Shown piece by piece: positions 1 through 12,136 of a stretch of 64,000 nt of DNA. The notes under the pieces were generated by a model that ran no database searches, was not told where the DNA came from, and saw only the letters and a program-made list of their open reading frames with translations. Within the stretch, counting starts at the first letter, position 1. Every line of letters begins with the position of its first letter. The stretch lies in contig OY288242.1 of assembly GCA_958450325.1 (NCBI GenBank), positions 29,642,474-29,706,473 of the forward strand, written 5' to 3'. Source of the stretch: Agrostemma githago. Its lineage: Eukaryota; Streptophyta; Magnoliopsida; Caryophyllales; Caryophyllaceae. The position numbers were made by a program, and so were the translations under genes.

Positions 1-1611
1 GCTTTAAAAACCGAGTTTTAGGATTCTGGAATATTTTCTTATCTGGTCAGAATGTCCATAAATATATTTTAACTATTTTACGTAATTTTTATACTATTTA
101 TTAAAGTCTTTAATTAATAAGTATTGATTTTTGGACAAATTACGATTTATCGTTAAAATGCTTCGTCTTACCTAAAAGATTTAGTTTTCCAGCTATTTTG
201 AAAATATTTAAATCTGAAACTTTAAGAGTTAAATCATCCCTTAACATATTCTAAATATATTCAATGGTTTAATTAAATAAAAGACGTTAAAAGATTTAAT
301 TTGACATTTGCCGTAAAATCCTATTTGTAATCGTATTGTCGTAACTAATAATAATTAGGGAATTTTAGCTTTGTAAATTTTGAAAACACCCTGATTAGTA
401 TTATTAAAATGTTTAAGATATTTTTAATCATTTTATACACTTGTACGATATTTTAATAATTTCATAAAATTAAATGTTCACTTTGATAATTAATATCGTT
501 AAGGCCGAAAGTATTAGTTTTATAAATCTATATCGTTTACTAAAAATGTGTTATTAGTATGAACTAATATTTTCATTATTTTGATATAATGCTATTTTAG
601 TAAAGTTTCTAAAAATAGAAGTTTTCTAAAATAGAAAGTTCCCTCTTTTAGAATATAAATGTTTACTTCTTTTATCCTCGTATTGTTTATAATGATTATA
701 TCTTTTGAATGTCAATAATGGCTTGTTTTGGAGTTATGGAATAAGGACAAGTGTGGATTTAGAGTAATATAGTCTGGGATGTACGTTTTTGCCATCAACT
801 ATAAAGTCGGTGTGTCTATTTGGGACACATTTGGTCGTTGAACTGGGCGTAGTTTCGCCCAGGAGAGTGTATGTTTTGACCTTCAGCTAGATATCGCATC
901 GTGTTAGTCGCCGTCAGCTGAACTAGACATATTTGTTGTCTAGGAGGGGTATGCACTACTTAAACCAGGACCTCGCTGCACGCAGTCCTGTTATAGTTGA
1001 GTTGCCTAGTTAGAGACTGGATTCTGTTATGAGTTAAATCTACAGTTCTCGAAGCTAGTTTCTAGTATTATCCTAGTGAAAGTCTAGATTCTACATTAAT
1101 CTTATCCATAACGCCATTTTGACTATTTTATTTGTTATCGATATAAATTGGTTTACAGGTTGGCAAATATTTTTATATTTCTTTGGAAACCCATTTTTAT
1201 ATTTTGGTTTTGGCGCTGAAAGCTTATTTTAATATGCTGTTTTACTGTTTTCCATTTTTAATATTTTTCCTACATTAGTAATTACTATTTTAAAATCCTG
1301 TCATACGGCTGGGAGAACGTTGACGTTGCTCCCCACTGATTGTGGCTGTTATGTTTTAACATGGCAGGTATACATGTTCCGGGTGTGGGCTAGCGAGCAA
1401 TGTGGATCCTGCTTATTTATTTTAATAATTATGTCTTATGGATTGTTCAAACCCCTTTTGTAGATTGTTTTAAATTTTGGCCATTTTAATTAAGGCCTAT
1501 TGTTTGACTTTACCATTTTAAATTTTTCTAAGACATAGTTACAGCGTGTTTTAATTCCGACTCTACAGTGTTTCCGCCACTGTATCGCGTTAGAATTTCT
1601 AGGAGATTACA
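1..1611 (-). mobile_element. LTR of a retrotransposon (family C), reverse oriented, open at window edge
   Basis: The reverse complement begins TGTAATCTCCTAGAAATTCT at 1611 and matches, over its whole visible length, the forward sequence from 61626 to about 63890. Both share the TGTAATC..TAGAAATTCTAACGC start, the CAGTGGCGGAAACACTG block and a block with GGGAGAACGTTGACGTTG. The edge at 1611 abuts LTR sequence of another family that is continuous in the intact copy near 11258, so this is an insertion boundary with the TG end outward. It is therefore the 5' LTR of a minus-strand element lying to the left, or a solo LTR. The LTR exceeds 1.6 kb. No coding sequence is visible, so lineage is unassigned; the start and the CGGAAACACTG block resemble Ty3/gypsy chromovirus LTRs, which is a guess. 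Confidence 0.75.
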
Positions 1612-2482
1612 TCCCGGGCGAGTCGCCTGACCCGCGCTCTTCCCGGGCGAGCCGCACAGACTCTTGAAAACGCGACACAAAAATTTTGTCTTAAATTCCT
1701 TCGAACATCGTTTCTTTAACGAAACAACGGGTTTTCTCGGCATATTTTAAAGTTTCGATAAATATTTACTTGACCTCGGTCAACACGTGTTTAATCCATC
1801 ACGTGTCATAAAAACTTTTCAAAAACATTCATTCATCGCATCCATGTCTTTTATTCAATTCACAAATCGTTACTAACTCGTTTGCTCATGTTTTTAGCGA
1901 TTTTCTTTCATCTTTTGTTTGTTTTATTATACTAAAACGAACCTCGCATGCTAAATACAACTTCGACGTTAATTTTTAGATGCATTAAACCAACTTAGCA
2001 ACTCATTCAATTCTCGCATGTTTAGGGAAAACAACGTTCGCATATCATTTCATCGTTTAACTAACGCGCATATTAAAACATCAAACGATATCTTAGTAGA
2101 GGCCGCTAATGTGCGGGCGGGGTTGAGTGTTCTTTGTGAACTTCCCAACACGTACCCTCACCCCTTACTCAGAACCATGGTTTCCGGATGTCCGAATCCA
2201 TTGGCAACGAGAGTCATTCAATATACGGTATCCGATAATGTCGGTATCGGTATCAAATGCTAAGGGACGAACCCAATAAGCTCTGACATCGGAAATGGGC
2301 CAAACTTTGTGCATGGCCCACTATGACATAGAGTGGGTTCGAACGGGCCCGAACTCCCACAAAGTTCGGTGGCGACTCCAACTTCGATTTAAATTTCAAT
2401 TCGACCCATCTCATATGGAGATTCATTCGCCTCCCCAAACCCGCGCGTGGCCGCATCGGGGTGGACCTATGTCATGTCCACA
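1612..2482 (+). repeat. Element A 5' LTR, 3' part only
   Basis: It aligns closely with the end of the 3' LTR (about 11262-12136) and ends CATGTCCACA directly before the PBS. The missing 5' part lies to the left of the family C LTR insertion, outside the window. Confidence 0.88.
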
Positions 2483-2485
2483 ATT

Positions 2486-2503
2486 TGGCGACTCCGCTGG
2501 GGA
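2486..2503 (+). promoter_or_regulatory. Primer binding site (tRNA-Arg type), element A
   Basis: TGGCGACTCCGCTGGGGA begins four bases after the LTR end. It is complementary to the 3' end of plant tRNA-Arg (..GGAGTCGCCA), the primer used by Ogre/Tat-type elements. The identical site occurs in element B at 21672. Confidence 0.85.
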
Positions 2504-5500
2504 TTAACTGATGCGTGACTTACCATCGGCATCCTCAGGGTGAGACTCGAATTGAAAGCGTTTGACTAGTACATACGCGTTTTAGTTTTACGGTTCATGC
2601 ATAACCCCCTATTTTCCCGGGCCGGTACTGGTGACCGACGTCCCACTATACCCTTGATGTAGTTCAAATTGGATATGTCAAAAGGTGTTCATAGCAGAAT
2701 CGTATGGGTTTTACGGCATGTTCTAAGCTCAACTCGACTTAGGAAGTCCGCCCCGATTCTCGAATAGGCTATTTACACTGGTGTAGACCCTTATAGACTG
2801 ACTGAGACTTAGTTTAAGAGCATACATGGTGTTGTTATACTGTTTCCATGACTACGTACTGCTTGATCTGCATCCTTTTCAGAAAATCGTCATTTTCAAA
2901 AATTGCATCCTTTTCAAAATACTCAATTTCAAAACCCCGGGCATATACCAAATTTAGGATTTACGATTTTACTCAAAATAGCCCTTTTTCTAGCCGGTAT
3001 TATGCCCAATTTAAAACTCGAAATTATTTTCGAACTTGCAAAACCGTCGCCCGGTTCAATTTCCGTTTTTTTTCTTTCGAAAAAAAAACCGGGCCATCCC
3101 CCGAATTTTTTTCGGGCTTTAAAAAAAATCCATTTCAAAACCTTTTTTTTCTTAGGACTTCCCGTATTTAGCCGTGTCGGGTCGTGTCGTAAGTCATCAA
3201 GGTCTTTAGCGTCGAAACTCCGTTGATCTTACATCACGAGTTTCCTCCCCGTCCCAATCCGCCTTATTTAACTAAGGCAAGGCCCACCTATGTAGGACAT
3301 ACTCCTACAAGGGATGGTCCGTTTACACACTCGAGCCCAAAAGTCTGGGGAATATCGACAAATTCTAACATTTTACTCAAACACTTGAGTGAACTAAAAT
3401 TCTAGTAATCAATTAGGTCGATGACATACTCGAACCCGAAATGGTTGAAACCCAAAGTGATAGCTCCATACCCAAACATAATGACCCTACCAAGTGTAGT
3501 TCTGAGTACCACCATAGAAGCTTTCTTTCTCAATCAAATTAAAATAATGACAATAACAATTAAGGATAATGCTATTTATAAAGAGGAAAATGGTAGGTTA
3601 CGTGTTGAGCTTTATAGACTACTGACCCCTTTTTTTGTGGCCGACAACATTTTTTTCTTATAACAATCCTTTAATCTAATGAGCTATATAAAGACCAATT
3701 TAAAAAGAAAAGAAATCATAACCTTGGTCTAAACACCTTAGTCATCCTTTTTCATTAATGAGTCAACTTTTGATCAACCCTCAATCATGGGGTCAGGCTA
3801 TCACACCCCTAACAGATGAAAAGAGCCTAACATATACTATAAGATTGGGATTGTGATTGTTGTAGGTCACCTCTTGTATGAACTAATGTATCTACCAAAC
3901 AGAGAAATGACTAAAATTTGTGAGTCTTAGCAAATCAATAAAATCAACAATGATCAGAACCCTTGTTTGTAGTAAACTTATAACTGTTCCATCAACACAT
4001 CCATAATACTAGCATAAAAGAAACATTGCACACCACACCATCTTCACAGTTCATATAAAGGAAGGGTTCACATCGTGTAAGTAGCAGATAATACCAGGGA
4101 TTGAGCATTTTCCCACCAATACATTCTTAATTCTCACTCACCCACTCAACTCATAAAATTCAGTTTATAGAAAACGACGGTTATTCAGGACCACTTTGTA
4201 TCTGAATCAACCTGAATGCCCGGTATTAGAATTTTGCAGGTTGTCACTACCAGAACGATTAGAATTAAAACTTACAAGCTTGATTACCGTGCTTGTACTC
4301 GATAAGAATAAATAATACTCCCTCTGAGTTTCTAATATTGCCCCATTTTCCTTTTTGGACTGAGTTTGATCTTTTACCATTTTCTACTTTTGGCAATAAA
4401 TGTGTGGTTCACATTTATCCACCAATTTCTCTCTCTTGCTCCTTTCTTTTTTAACCACTCATTTTCCCTTCCTTATTTTCCACCCAAAACACAAATGAGG
4501 CAATGTTAGAAACTCAGAGGGAGTATGAATGAGCAAGTTGGTCTTACCAGAGTATATGAAACAAGCTAGAGGAGCAGTACAGTAAACATAATACTAGAAA
4601 ATGTATAACTAATCAAATGCTCCATGCGTCCATCAGGAACCAAAAACTAATCAAATTCCAAGAGGGACTAGAAGATGGAATGAGGAGGAAATTAACCCTA
4701 AATCTATAGCTAAAACTCGAAATCTGCAGAAAACCTCAAACAAAAAAACCTAATTATTAATGAAAACCAAAACAACAGCTTCAACTCGAAATAGCTAACA
4801 ATCAGTAATAAAATGCTTCAATTGAAGCATGTATAAGAGTGGAAATAGCATCTAGATCAAAAAATAATAATGAAATTCAGCAAAACCGAAAATAAAAATT
4901 CACATAGAAACCCTAAGTTGGAGCGATGGTTGCATCCGCAACAGGAGATGTGGAACAACAAACTAACGGCGAGTCTGTCGCCGATGCTTCGTCTGGGCTA
5001 CTCGGTAATGCTGAGGTGAGGGTGGGGATATGGTGCGAGATGAGTGGTGGTTTCGTTCGAATGAAGGAGAAGGAAGGAGAAGCGGTGTAGACTTGATTAT
5101 TAGTCGTGTGTTTCGTTTTTCTTTTCTTTTATTATTAAAAAAATAATTCATTGGGTGAGGCGTCATGATGACGCCGCATGGCCTAATTTTTATTAAATCA
5201 GGAGAGGCGTCTTTGTATATAGACGCCGCACACGATTTTTTTCCCACTATTTGGTGCACCTAATTTTAAAACAACGCTTCACCTATTTAGTGTTATTAAA
5301 AAAAATATAAATTATTTGCTTCTGTTTGGCTAAAACGCCTCAAATGAGTAGCAGCAATTGAACCTTTTTCTACTAGTGATCTCACGTGGACCTTCCTTCA
5401 AACAGGACTCGGCCCACCCGCCGAATCCTAAGGGAGGCCTACCTTTCACGAGTCACCCGTCTTGGTGTCCTTTCCGAGCCATTTCCTTTTCAGGCTTTTC

Positions 5501-5855
5501 CTCACTCGGGGGCTACCTTTCAGCAGAGCGATCAATCACAGTTGCTCTAAGGGTCGTGTCCTACACGTGTCATCTCTCGTACCTCACTTTCGAGTCACTT
5601 AGATGTCACACCATCTGAGTCCTATCTGAGTCTTTAGTCTCACCTGGGGGCTATTCTCCGACGGAGCAATTAATCACTGTCACTTCGAGAATTGCACCCG
5701 ACACATTCGTCTTAGGAGAGTCTAACCCGAGTCAAACTGGAGTCGTCTCTCCTTCCGCGCTATTTCCTATGCCTTGGTGAATTTGAGTTCCGAGGCAACT
5801 TTTTTGATTACGCGGTATTCTTACAGACAGGCCACCGGTAGCCAGACGCCAGAAA
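2504..5855 (+). other. Untranslated leader of element A with a 2 kb insertion
   Basis: 2504-3351 and 5381-5855 align with the leader of element B (21690-22744), including a CCCGGGCCGGTACTGGTGACC block at about 2617. Homology breaks after AAGTCTGGGG (3350) and resumes at CTCACGTGGACC (5381). The intervening 2 kb has no counterpart in element B. CTAGTAATC (3402-3410) and CTAGTGATC (5373-5381) could be a decayed 9-bp target duplication, but no terminal inverted repeats are apparent. The insert contains a Stowaway-like MITE and a 98-codon minus-strand frame (4963-5259) that I do not recognise. Confidence 0.6.
4318..4523. mobile_element. Stowaway-like MITE
   Basis: The 206-bp element begins CTCCCTCTGAGTTTCTAATA and ends with its inverted copy. 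The roughly 25-bp terminal repeats differ at one base, and TA flanks each side. Tc1/mariner-type Stowaway MITEs have this CTCCCTC start and a TA duplication. Confidence 0.85.
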
Positions 5856-7379
5856 ATGCAAGAAACTTTGGACCAATTGGCAACCTCCCTAGCTAAGCTT
5901 GAAGCCCAATTGACGACTTTCAGAGCCGAACAAACGACCATTGCCACCCGTTTGAGTGCCGTGGAGAAAGGGATTCCTAATGATGGATATGAACCCACTG
6001 GGCCCATAGCTGAACTAGTCAGCGCCGTTCGCAGGCTTGAAGAACAGGTCCATTTGTCAACAAACAACTCAATTCATACTGAAAATGTTCGCTCATATTT
6101 GCCTCTGAATGACGAGCTACCCGGCAACCTCAACCTTACGGGCATACCGATGTTGAAGGGTACTGAAGACCCGGTTCATCACATTCGGGCTTTCAAGGAG
6201 TTCATGGCTGTCAAGGGGGTGAAATCCACCATGTTCAAGCACTTGTTTGCTTCCTCCCTCGAGAAGCACCCGAAAGCCTGGTACTACAGGCTCGATTCCA
6301 AGAAGTACAAGACTTGGGATCATGTGGCAACAGAGTTCGCTCGGAATTACGCCGCTAATACCGAGATCCAAACTACGATGCGTACTCTGGAGATTATGGG
6401 CCAAGAGCCCAAAGAAGGTTTCACCAAGTACCTTCAAAGGTGGAGGACCGAAAGTGTGAAGTTGGTAGACAAGCCCAACGAGAAGACATTAGTGGAGGCG
6501 TTCATCAACAACCTCCTACCAAGGGGTGTAAACGAGCCGAGTTGAGCGCGAGCCTGGAGCTACTCGGCTCGAGCTCGAAAAGAAAAAGGGGAGTCTCGGC
6601 TCGAGCTCAAGCTCGTCGAGCTTCAAAAACAAAGGCCCGAGCTTGAGCTCGTTAACTCGACTCGTGGCTCGAGCTCGACTCGTGGCTTGGGAAAAGGCTC
6701 GACTCCGGGCTAGAGTTGAGCTCGACTCGCATGATGGGTTGGGCTGGAGCTTAAGTGCTCAACTTATTTGAGTTTTTGACTAATGAAACGGAAATTAAAT
6801 CAATACATTATTGATTTATGGGTGTCTCAAGCTATTACGATGAAAAGATAAATAAAAATACAAATTGTAATGATGAAAGATAAGAATCGATGTCCTGAAT
6901 ATTGCAATTCGCAACATTATAGTAACAAAATAAAATCGTCTTAATAAGAGGCATATATGATATACCAAACATTTTGAAACTAAATTAACTACGAACGACA
7001 AAATAATAGGATGATTAATAGGTATATTTGATTTAGGTAGCGGAAAGGAATCTGTAACTTTAAAATAATATCGAGCCGCTCGCGAGCAATTCGAGCCGAG
7101 CCAGGTCTTGCTCGGCTCGAGTCATAAATGATCCGAGCCGAGCTCATACGAGTCGAGCTTTGACCGAGCCGATCTCGAGCTGCTCGCGAGCTGTCTCGGC
7201 TCATTTACACCTCTACTCCTACCTTCCTACCGCGTACATCTTAGGTATGCCGGCATTTCAAACTTTGCGGTGCTTACCGAAATGGGCATTAGGATTGAAG
7301 ACGATCTTCGACATAATGAAGATCTGGGTGAAGCTTCTACTGAAGGCTATACTGGACATCAACTCGAGTCCTTAGAAGC
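5856..7379 (+). pseudogene. gag: Element A gag, C-terminally altered and split by a hAT insertion
   Basis: The ATG at 5856 opens a frame strongly similar to element B gag residues 1-220: an N-terminal helical segment, then the retrotransposon gag capsid region (DPVHHIRAFKEF, KAWYYRL, YLQRWRTESVKL). At 6521 the frame runs into a 695-bp hAT element. After it, at 7224, the same frame resumes with the segment matching YRVHLRYAIIPNFAVLTEMG of element B and stops at TAA 7377. Skipping the hAT element and one target copy leaves the frame open. The protein would lack the C-terminal zinc knuckle and everything downstream, so it could assemble particles at most. Confidence 0.85.
6521..7215. mobile_element. 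Non-autonomous hAT element inside gag
   Basis: The ends are AAGGGGTGTAAACGAGCCGAG-like and its near-perfect inverse CTCGGCTCATTTACACCTCTA. They are flanked by the exact 8-bp duplication CTCCTACC (6513-6520 and 7216-7223), diagnostic of hAT. The subterminal regions are unusually dense in GAGCTCGA/GCTCGAG motifs in both orientations, expected for transposase-binding repeats. The interior is AT-rich with no transposase frame. Confidence 0.93.
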
Positions 7380-9460
7380 CGACAACTAATGATACCATCC
7401 GAGAGTCTAGATTTGGTTTAAGTCCTAGTCTGAGTCCGAGTCTATGATGTTCTATTTCTTTCAATTTCCAAGTCAGAGTCAGAGTCAGTTGTATTCTGTC
7501 CTCTTTTTCCAAAATTCAATAAAATCAGCTTTTCTATTTCTCATATATACTTTCCTTATGTGTTTCCGAGAACATGACAAACACCATCATACACTGTGAG
7601 CACATGCACGTGACTATTATAGGCACATCTATAATGACTACAGGAGATCAACCCGTGTTTTCTTTTTACCTATTCCATGTCTGGTATAGAAAAGCCACAA
7701 AACTACCCTTAGCAAGAGCAGTATCGAATCCAATGACAAATCTGGGTAGTCTCCTAGTTTGGGTTCAAGACGGGAGGAAAGCCCACTTCCCACAATAAAC
7801 ACCCCTCCAATAAGACTGACCAATCCCTACCTTAGGTGTTAGTCTGACCAAAAAAAAAGCAGACGGCCAAAACAAAAGAGCTGGCCATGATAAAAAAGCT
7901 GGACAAAAAAAAGCAAAAATCCAAGAAAAAGCAAAAGGCCGAAATAGAAAAAGCAGGTCATCATCAAAAAAGAGGCACCCATGACCAAGGTTAAGTGGTC
8001 AATCCAAATGAAGAATCCCATGACAGAGGCTAAGAGGTCAACCAAAAAAAAATCAAAAACCCATAACCACGGTTAGCGGTCAGCTCAAGTGAAAAATCCC
8101 TTGGCCAAGTACGGTCAATTATCAATACTTGTACCATCCAATAGGGGAGTGACAATCAAGCTGGTCAACCAACACCACACTCAGCCTTCCCACATTACAG
8201 CCCTCAAGACCTTCCCGAGACCTAGGCTAAGAGACAGCCCGGAATTTTGAGTATTCAAGCTCCATAGGATACCCCTAGCCATTAGGGCCAGACATGGAAA
8301 CCAGATCCCGCATTATCAAACCAGCCCAATCAAAGTCCGAGTCATTTTTACTCGACTTCCCCTTTTCTACCACATTACAGTACCTTACCCTCGAAGCCTT
8401 AGCTCCAAAAAAATCAAGCTCCAGATGTCAAAACATCAAAGCCACTTACAGCCTAGCTCCACATTTCCAAAAATATCCAAACCAGTTACCAACCCCAAAC
8501 ACGGGAACTCAACCTGCGGTCGGCATAGAACATGCCCAAATAGTTCACACCACGTCTGGGGGCTATCCCGGAGAACGCTCACAGTCACAGGATCAACATC
8601 CTAACTATTCTAGCCCTTTGATCAAGCCATCATTGGGAATGCACCTAGCCTACACCATCGATATGGATAGTTACACACAAAGTCCTATTAGACTAGGCAC
8701 CATAATATATCTTTCAATCCACTGAACTACGGCTTGGTTTGATTTCACTACACGTGAATAAGTAGGCAGCCTTTCAACAGAGGCACAACCACCCACATTA
8801 ACACACATTTAAAAAAACACCGTCACTCTTATCACGACACTATCATGTTCTCAGCAGCTAGCTTTGTTGTCCTGGGGGCTTCTCATAGGCAGAAGTTCTC
8901 CATCCACTCACATAATCCAAAAACTTTCAAAAACTAGCCTCCTTTCTATAGTGTGTCCTAGTACTCGGCTCAACCGAAGACGAGAATCTGTCAGGACTCG
9001 AAGCAATAACCACTTTGGGAATGTACCCTAAAATCAAAATATCAAGAATGAACTAGACTACAGCATTGCTACCGCTAAGCCCTATAACAGATCGTTCCCA
9101 TTTCAACTTCGACCGTGTTGCCACTTGCCTAGGCTACGGAATAGCGTAACTTAAGAACCTTATCATCTTAGGCGGCCCACCCCCCTACCGAGTCACGGTC
9201 CAACCTCTCGAGAGTCCAAGTCGTGTCTGTCAACTTGTCCTGTCGCGTCTAGAGTTGAGTCTGTCGGTATGTCTCTCTTCAAATTCTACTTTTAAAATTT
9301 GCAAAACTTAGCCATTTGAGAAAATCCTTTTCGACAAGGTCAAATTTCAGTCTATTTCAATTGCAAATTTCTTTTTTACCCCTTTCAATTTTGAAAACCT
9401 ATCTCCTAGCACGTGAGTTGCTTTCAGGATTTTGATTTCAAAAAAAAAAAACTAAGCAAA
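7380..9460 (+). other. Unassigned internal region of element A
   Basis: This replaces zinc knuckle, pol and antisense gene of the autonomous relative. Short GAGTC-rich stretches (7425-7445 and 7470-7490) resemble the Ser/Glu repeat zone of element B pol near 25502. An open frame of 143 codons at 8294-8725 has no recognisable motif and I do not call it a gene. The remainder is Pro/Lys-poor low-information sequence with stops in all frames. Confidence 0.5.
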
Positions 9461-9837
9461 AATCACTTTCCCTAGCGCGAGTCATACCTACGTGTTGCAT
9501 GCAAAATTTATGTAACTGATACAGGTACGACTCGAGGCCTCAGAGGCAAGCCCGCACAACTCCCCAGCGGAAAGTCCAAGGCGACATTTTTCCCGGAATA
9601 GCACGGGATGAGCCCATATATAGGCACACCCAGGACTTATGCGACGAATCCTATTCCCCACGGACTTATCATCATCAGCTCAGGTATGATTTCTATCTTA
9701 TGGCTGGCGAGCCCTTTTACGCAAGTCTAATGGACTATAAACGACCCGATCGGAAGTCTGCCAGGTCTTAATCCTCGATTGGCCTGGTAGCTACTCTGAC
9801 TTTCGCCTTGTCCAAGCCTCAGTCAGAGTGGGGGCTC
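9461..9837 (+). promoter_or_regulatory. Conserved 3' non-coding block and polypurine tract, element A
   Basis: It matches element B 31720-32085 block by block: GCGAGTCAT, TACGTGTTGCATGC, CCCCAGCGGAA, CACCCAGGACTTA, GGACTATAAACGACCCG and GATTGGCCTGG. The surrounding internal sequence is not shared. The block ends with the purine tract AGTGGGGGCTC (9827-9837) next to the 3' LTR, the plus-strand primer. Conservation in a gag-only element suggests a cis-acting role such as packaging or priming. Confidence 0.75.
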
Positions 9838-12136
9838 TGTAGACACCCACATTTTGACCGCTAGGTGTCTATAGCAGTTTCCGACAAACACCCGATGATG
9901 ATCGAACGTAAACATGCTTTAACTTACTCGAATATGGGCTCAAAATCATTGGCATTTGACTTGGTCTTTTTACGGAGCATAAAACTCACAAAAACAACCT
10001 CAAATTCAGGCCCAGTGGGTCATTTCGAGTCAAATATGACTAATTTGGGTCGAATCCGACACTAGGGGCAAAACCGTCTTTTAGCGACCGAGTCAAAACC
10101 CGGTCAAAGATATTTTTTCGAGACATACAAACCAGCCATGTCACCCCACGAGTCCGGTTTGAACTCAAACACTACAAAAATCAGCTACACAAAATATTAA
10201 ACAATTCCGTTAAGGGTAGAATTCGATCTCCAGTAGGAATCCTATCCGAACACCCGATCAAACACTCGATCAAGCATGAAATACTCGGCCGAGCATCCCA
10301 ATTCCAGCCGACTTCCAAGCCTTCTTTGCCAAGCAAACGGAATTCTTGTTCCTCTCAACTTCTTACATTTCCTATCCAAAGCGCTAATTCTTATCTAGCT
10401 ACCTCCCCTAGCCAAGGTTGGGAACTCCCCTATAAATAGGCCCCTTGCACAACACAATTGACACCGAATACACACATCAAGCATACACATCTATTCATTA
10501 ACAACCATCACCTAAGATTCATAATACACCTGACACATTCATCAACAATACAAATTCCCGACACCCCATACAAGTAGCATCGAAAGACCGATAGTATAAC
10601 CCGAGACCCAAAGAAACCGGCCACCCTGACCCGACACCCTACACGTCCCATACCACCATAACTCACCTACCTTACCTCGACGTTCCCGTGTCTTAGCCAC
10701 ATTTCGACGAGCCCCGTTCCGAGTAAACAAAGCATGTAGGTTGAGGGTGTAAAATCAAACCCGATTTCTCCTTTCTCTCTTCCCTTCTTCTCGTTTTTTT
10801 TCTCTTCGTCGTCGGTCCGTTTTATTTTATGGGTCCTCATCGTCACATCTTCTATTTTCTATAATATCGATACTACAAACTATTTTCATATAAAACAAAC
10901 GTTCTTAAAATATGATATTGACTCTATAGTCAAATATCGTATCAAAAAGAACTAAATTAATCTCGTTGATGCTAAAAAATCGTTCCTTGGTTTTAAATAC
11001 AATACGGCGATTTTGACGCGGAGAGAATCAACATTTTTTAGTTCGATTTTCAAAGTATTTTACAACTCTTTTTTTCACCTTTTATAAAAATCATTCCGAA
11101 TATTTGATATCGATTTCATAATCGAATATCAAATATAACGAATATCGCAAAATTAAGTTGAGTATAAATTATGCTATATTTGTACGCGATTTAATAAAAT
11201 TATCGACGTTTCTAAAAAACGAACTCGAGGGCAGCCCGTCACGCGACCCGCACGCATCCCGGGCGAGTCACCAGACCCGCGCGAGTCGCGCTCTTCCCGG
11301 GCGAGCCGCACAGACTCCTGAAAACGCGACACAAAAATTTTCTCTTAAATTCTTTCGAACATCGATTCTTTAACGAAACAGCGGGTTTTCTCGGCATATT
11401 TTAAAGTTTCGATAAATATTTTCTTGACCTCGGTCAACACGTGTTTAATCCATCACGTGTCATAAAAACTTTTCAAAAACATTCATTCATCGCATCCATG
11501 TCTTTTATTCAATTTACAAATCGTTACTAACTCGTTTGCTCATGTTTTCAGCGATTTTCTTTCGTCTTTTGTTTGTTTTATTATACTAAAACGAACCTCG
11601 CATGCTAAATACAACTTCGACGTTAATTTTTAGATGCATTAAACCGACTTAGCAACCCATTCAATTCTTGGATGTTTAGGGAAAACAACGTTCGCATATC
11701 ATTTCATCGTTCAACTAACGCGCGTATTAAAACATCAAACGATAGCTTAGTAGAGGCCGCTAATGTGCGGGCGGAGTTGGGTGTTCTTTGTGAACTTCCC
11801 AACACGTACCCTCACCCCTTACTCAGAAACATGGTTTCCGGACGTCCGAATCTATTGGCAACGAGAGTCATTCAATATACGGTATCCGATAATGTCGATA
11901 TCGGTATCAAATGCTAAGGGACGAACCCAATAAGCTCTGACATCATAAATGGGCCATACTTTGTGCATGGCCCACTACGACATAGAGTGGGTTCGAACGG
12001 GCCCGAACTCCCACAAATTTCGGTGGCGACTCCAACTTCGATTTAAATTTCAATTCGACCCATCTCATATGGAGATTCATTCGCCTCCCCAAACCCGCGC
12101 GTGGCCGCGTCGAGGTGGACCTATGTCATGTCCACA
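9838..12136 (+). repeat. Element A 3' LTR (2299 bp)
   Basis: It starts TGTAGACACCCACATTTTGA and ends CATGTCCACA. The start contains the same GGTGTCTA and ACCCGATGATGATCG blocks as the other Tat LTRs in the window. A TATA box (TATAAATAGG, 10431-10440) lies about 0.6 kb in, preceded by palindromes at 10263 and 10281. R/U5 contains strong hairpins near 10910-10943 and 11101-11135, and GC-rich GGGCGAGTCGC motifs at 11255-11315. Confidence 0.93.
10431..10440 (+). promoter_or_regulatory. TATA box of element A 3' LTR
   Basis: TATAAATAGG follows a C-rich stretch and precedes a CA-rich leader, a normal plant RNA polymerase II core promoter. The palindromic ATACTCGGCCGAGCAT lies about 135 bp upstream. 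Confidence 0.7.

Larger units (their letters stand above)
1612..12136 (+). mobile_element. Tat-lineage Ty3/gypsy element A, gag-only and non-autonomous
   Basis: The order is a partial 5' LTR, a tRNA-Arg PBS, a long leader, a gag fragment, unassigned sequence, a conserved 3' block, a polypurine tract and a 2299-bp 3' LTR. LTRs, leader, gag and 3' block are homologous to element B, but protease, RT, RNase H and integrase are absent. This is the layout of a terminal-repeat element with a gag domain that depends on a relative for pol. The left end is lost under the family C LTR, so only the right flank (ATACT at 12137) of the target duplication is visible. It inserted into the FAR1-related pseudogene. 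Confidence 0.85.

Noticed and set aside
8294..8725. 143-codon frame in element A
   Set aside because: No motif, no relative in element B, and composition like the surrounding non-coding DNA.
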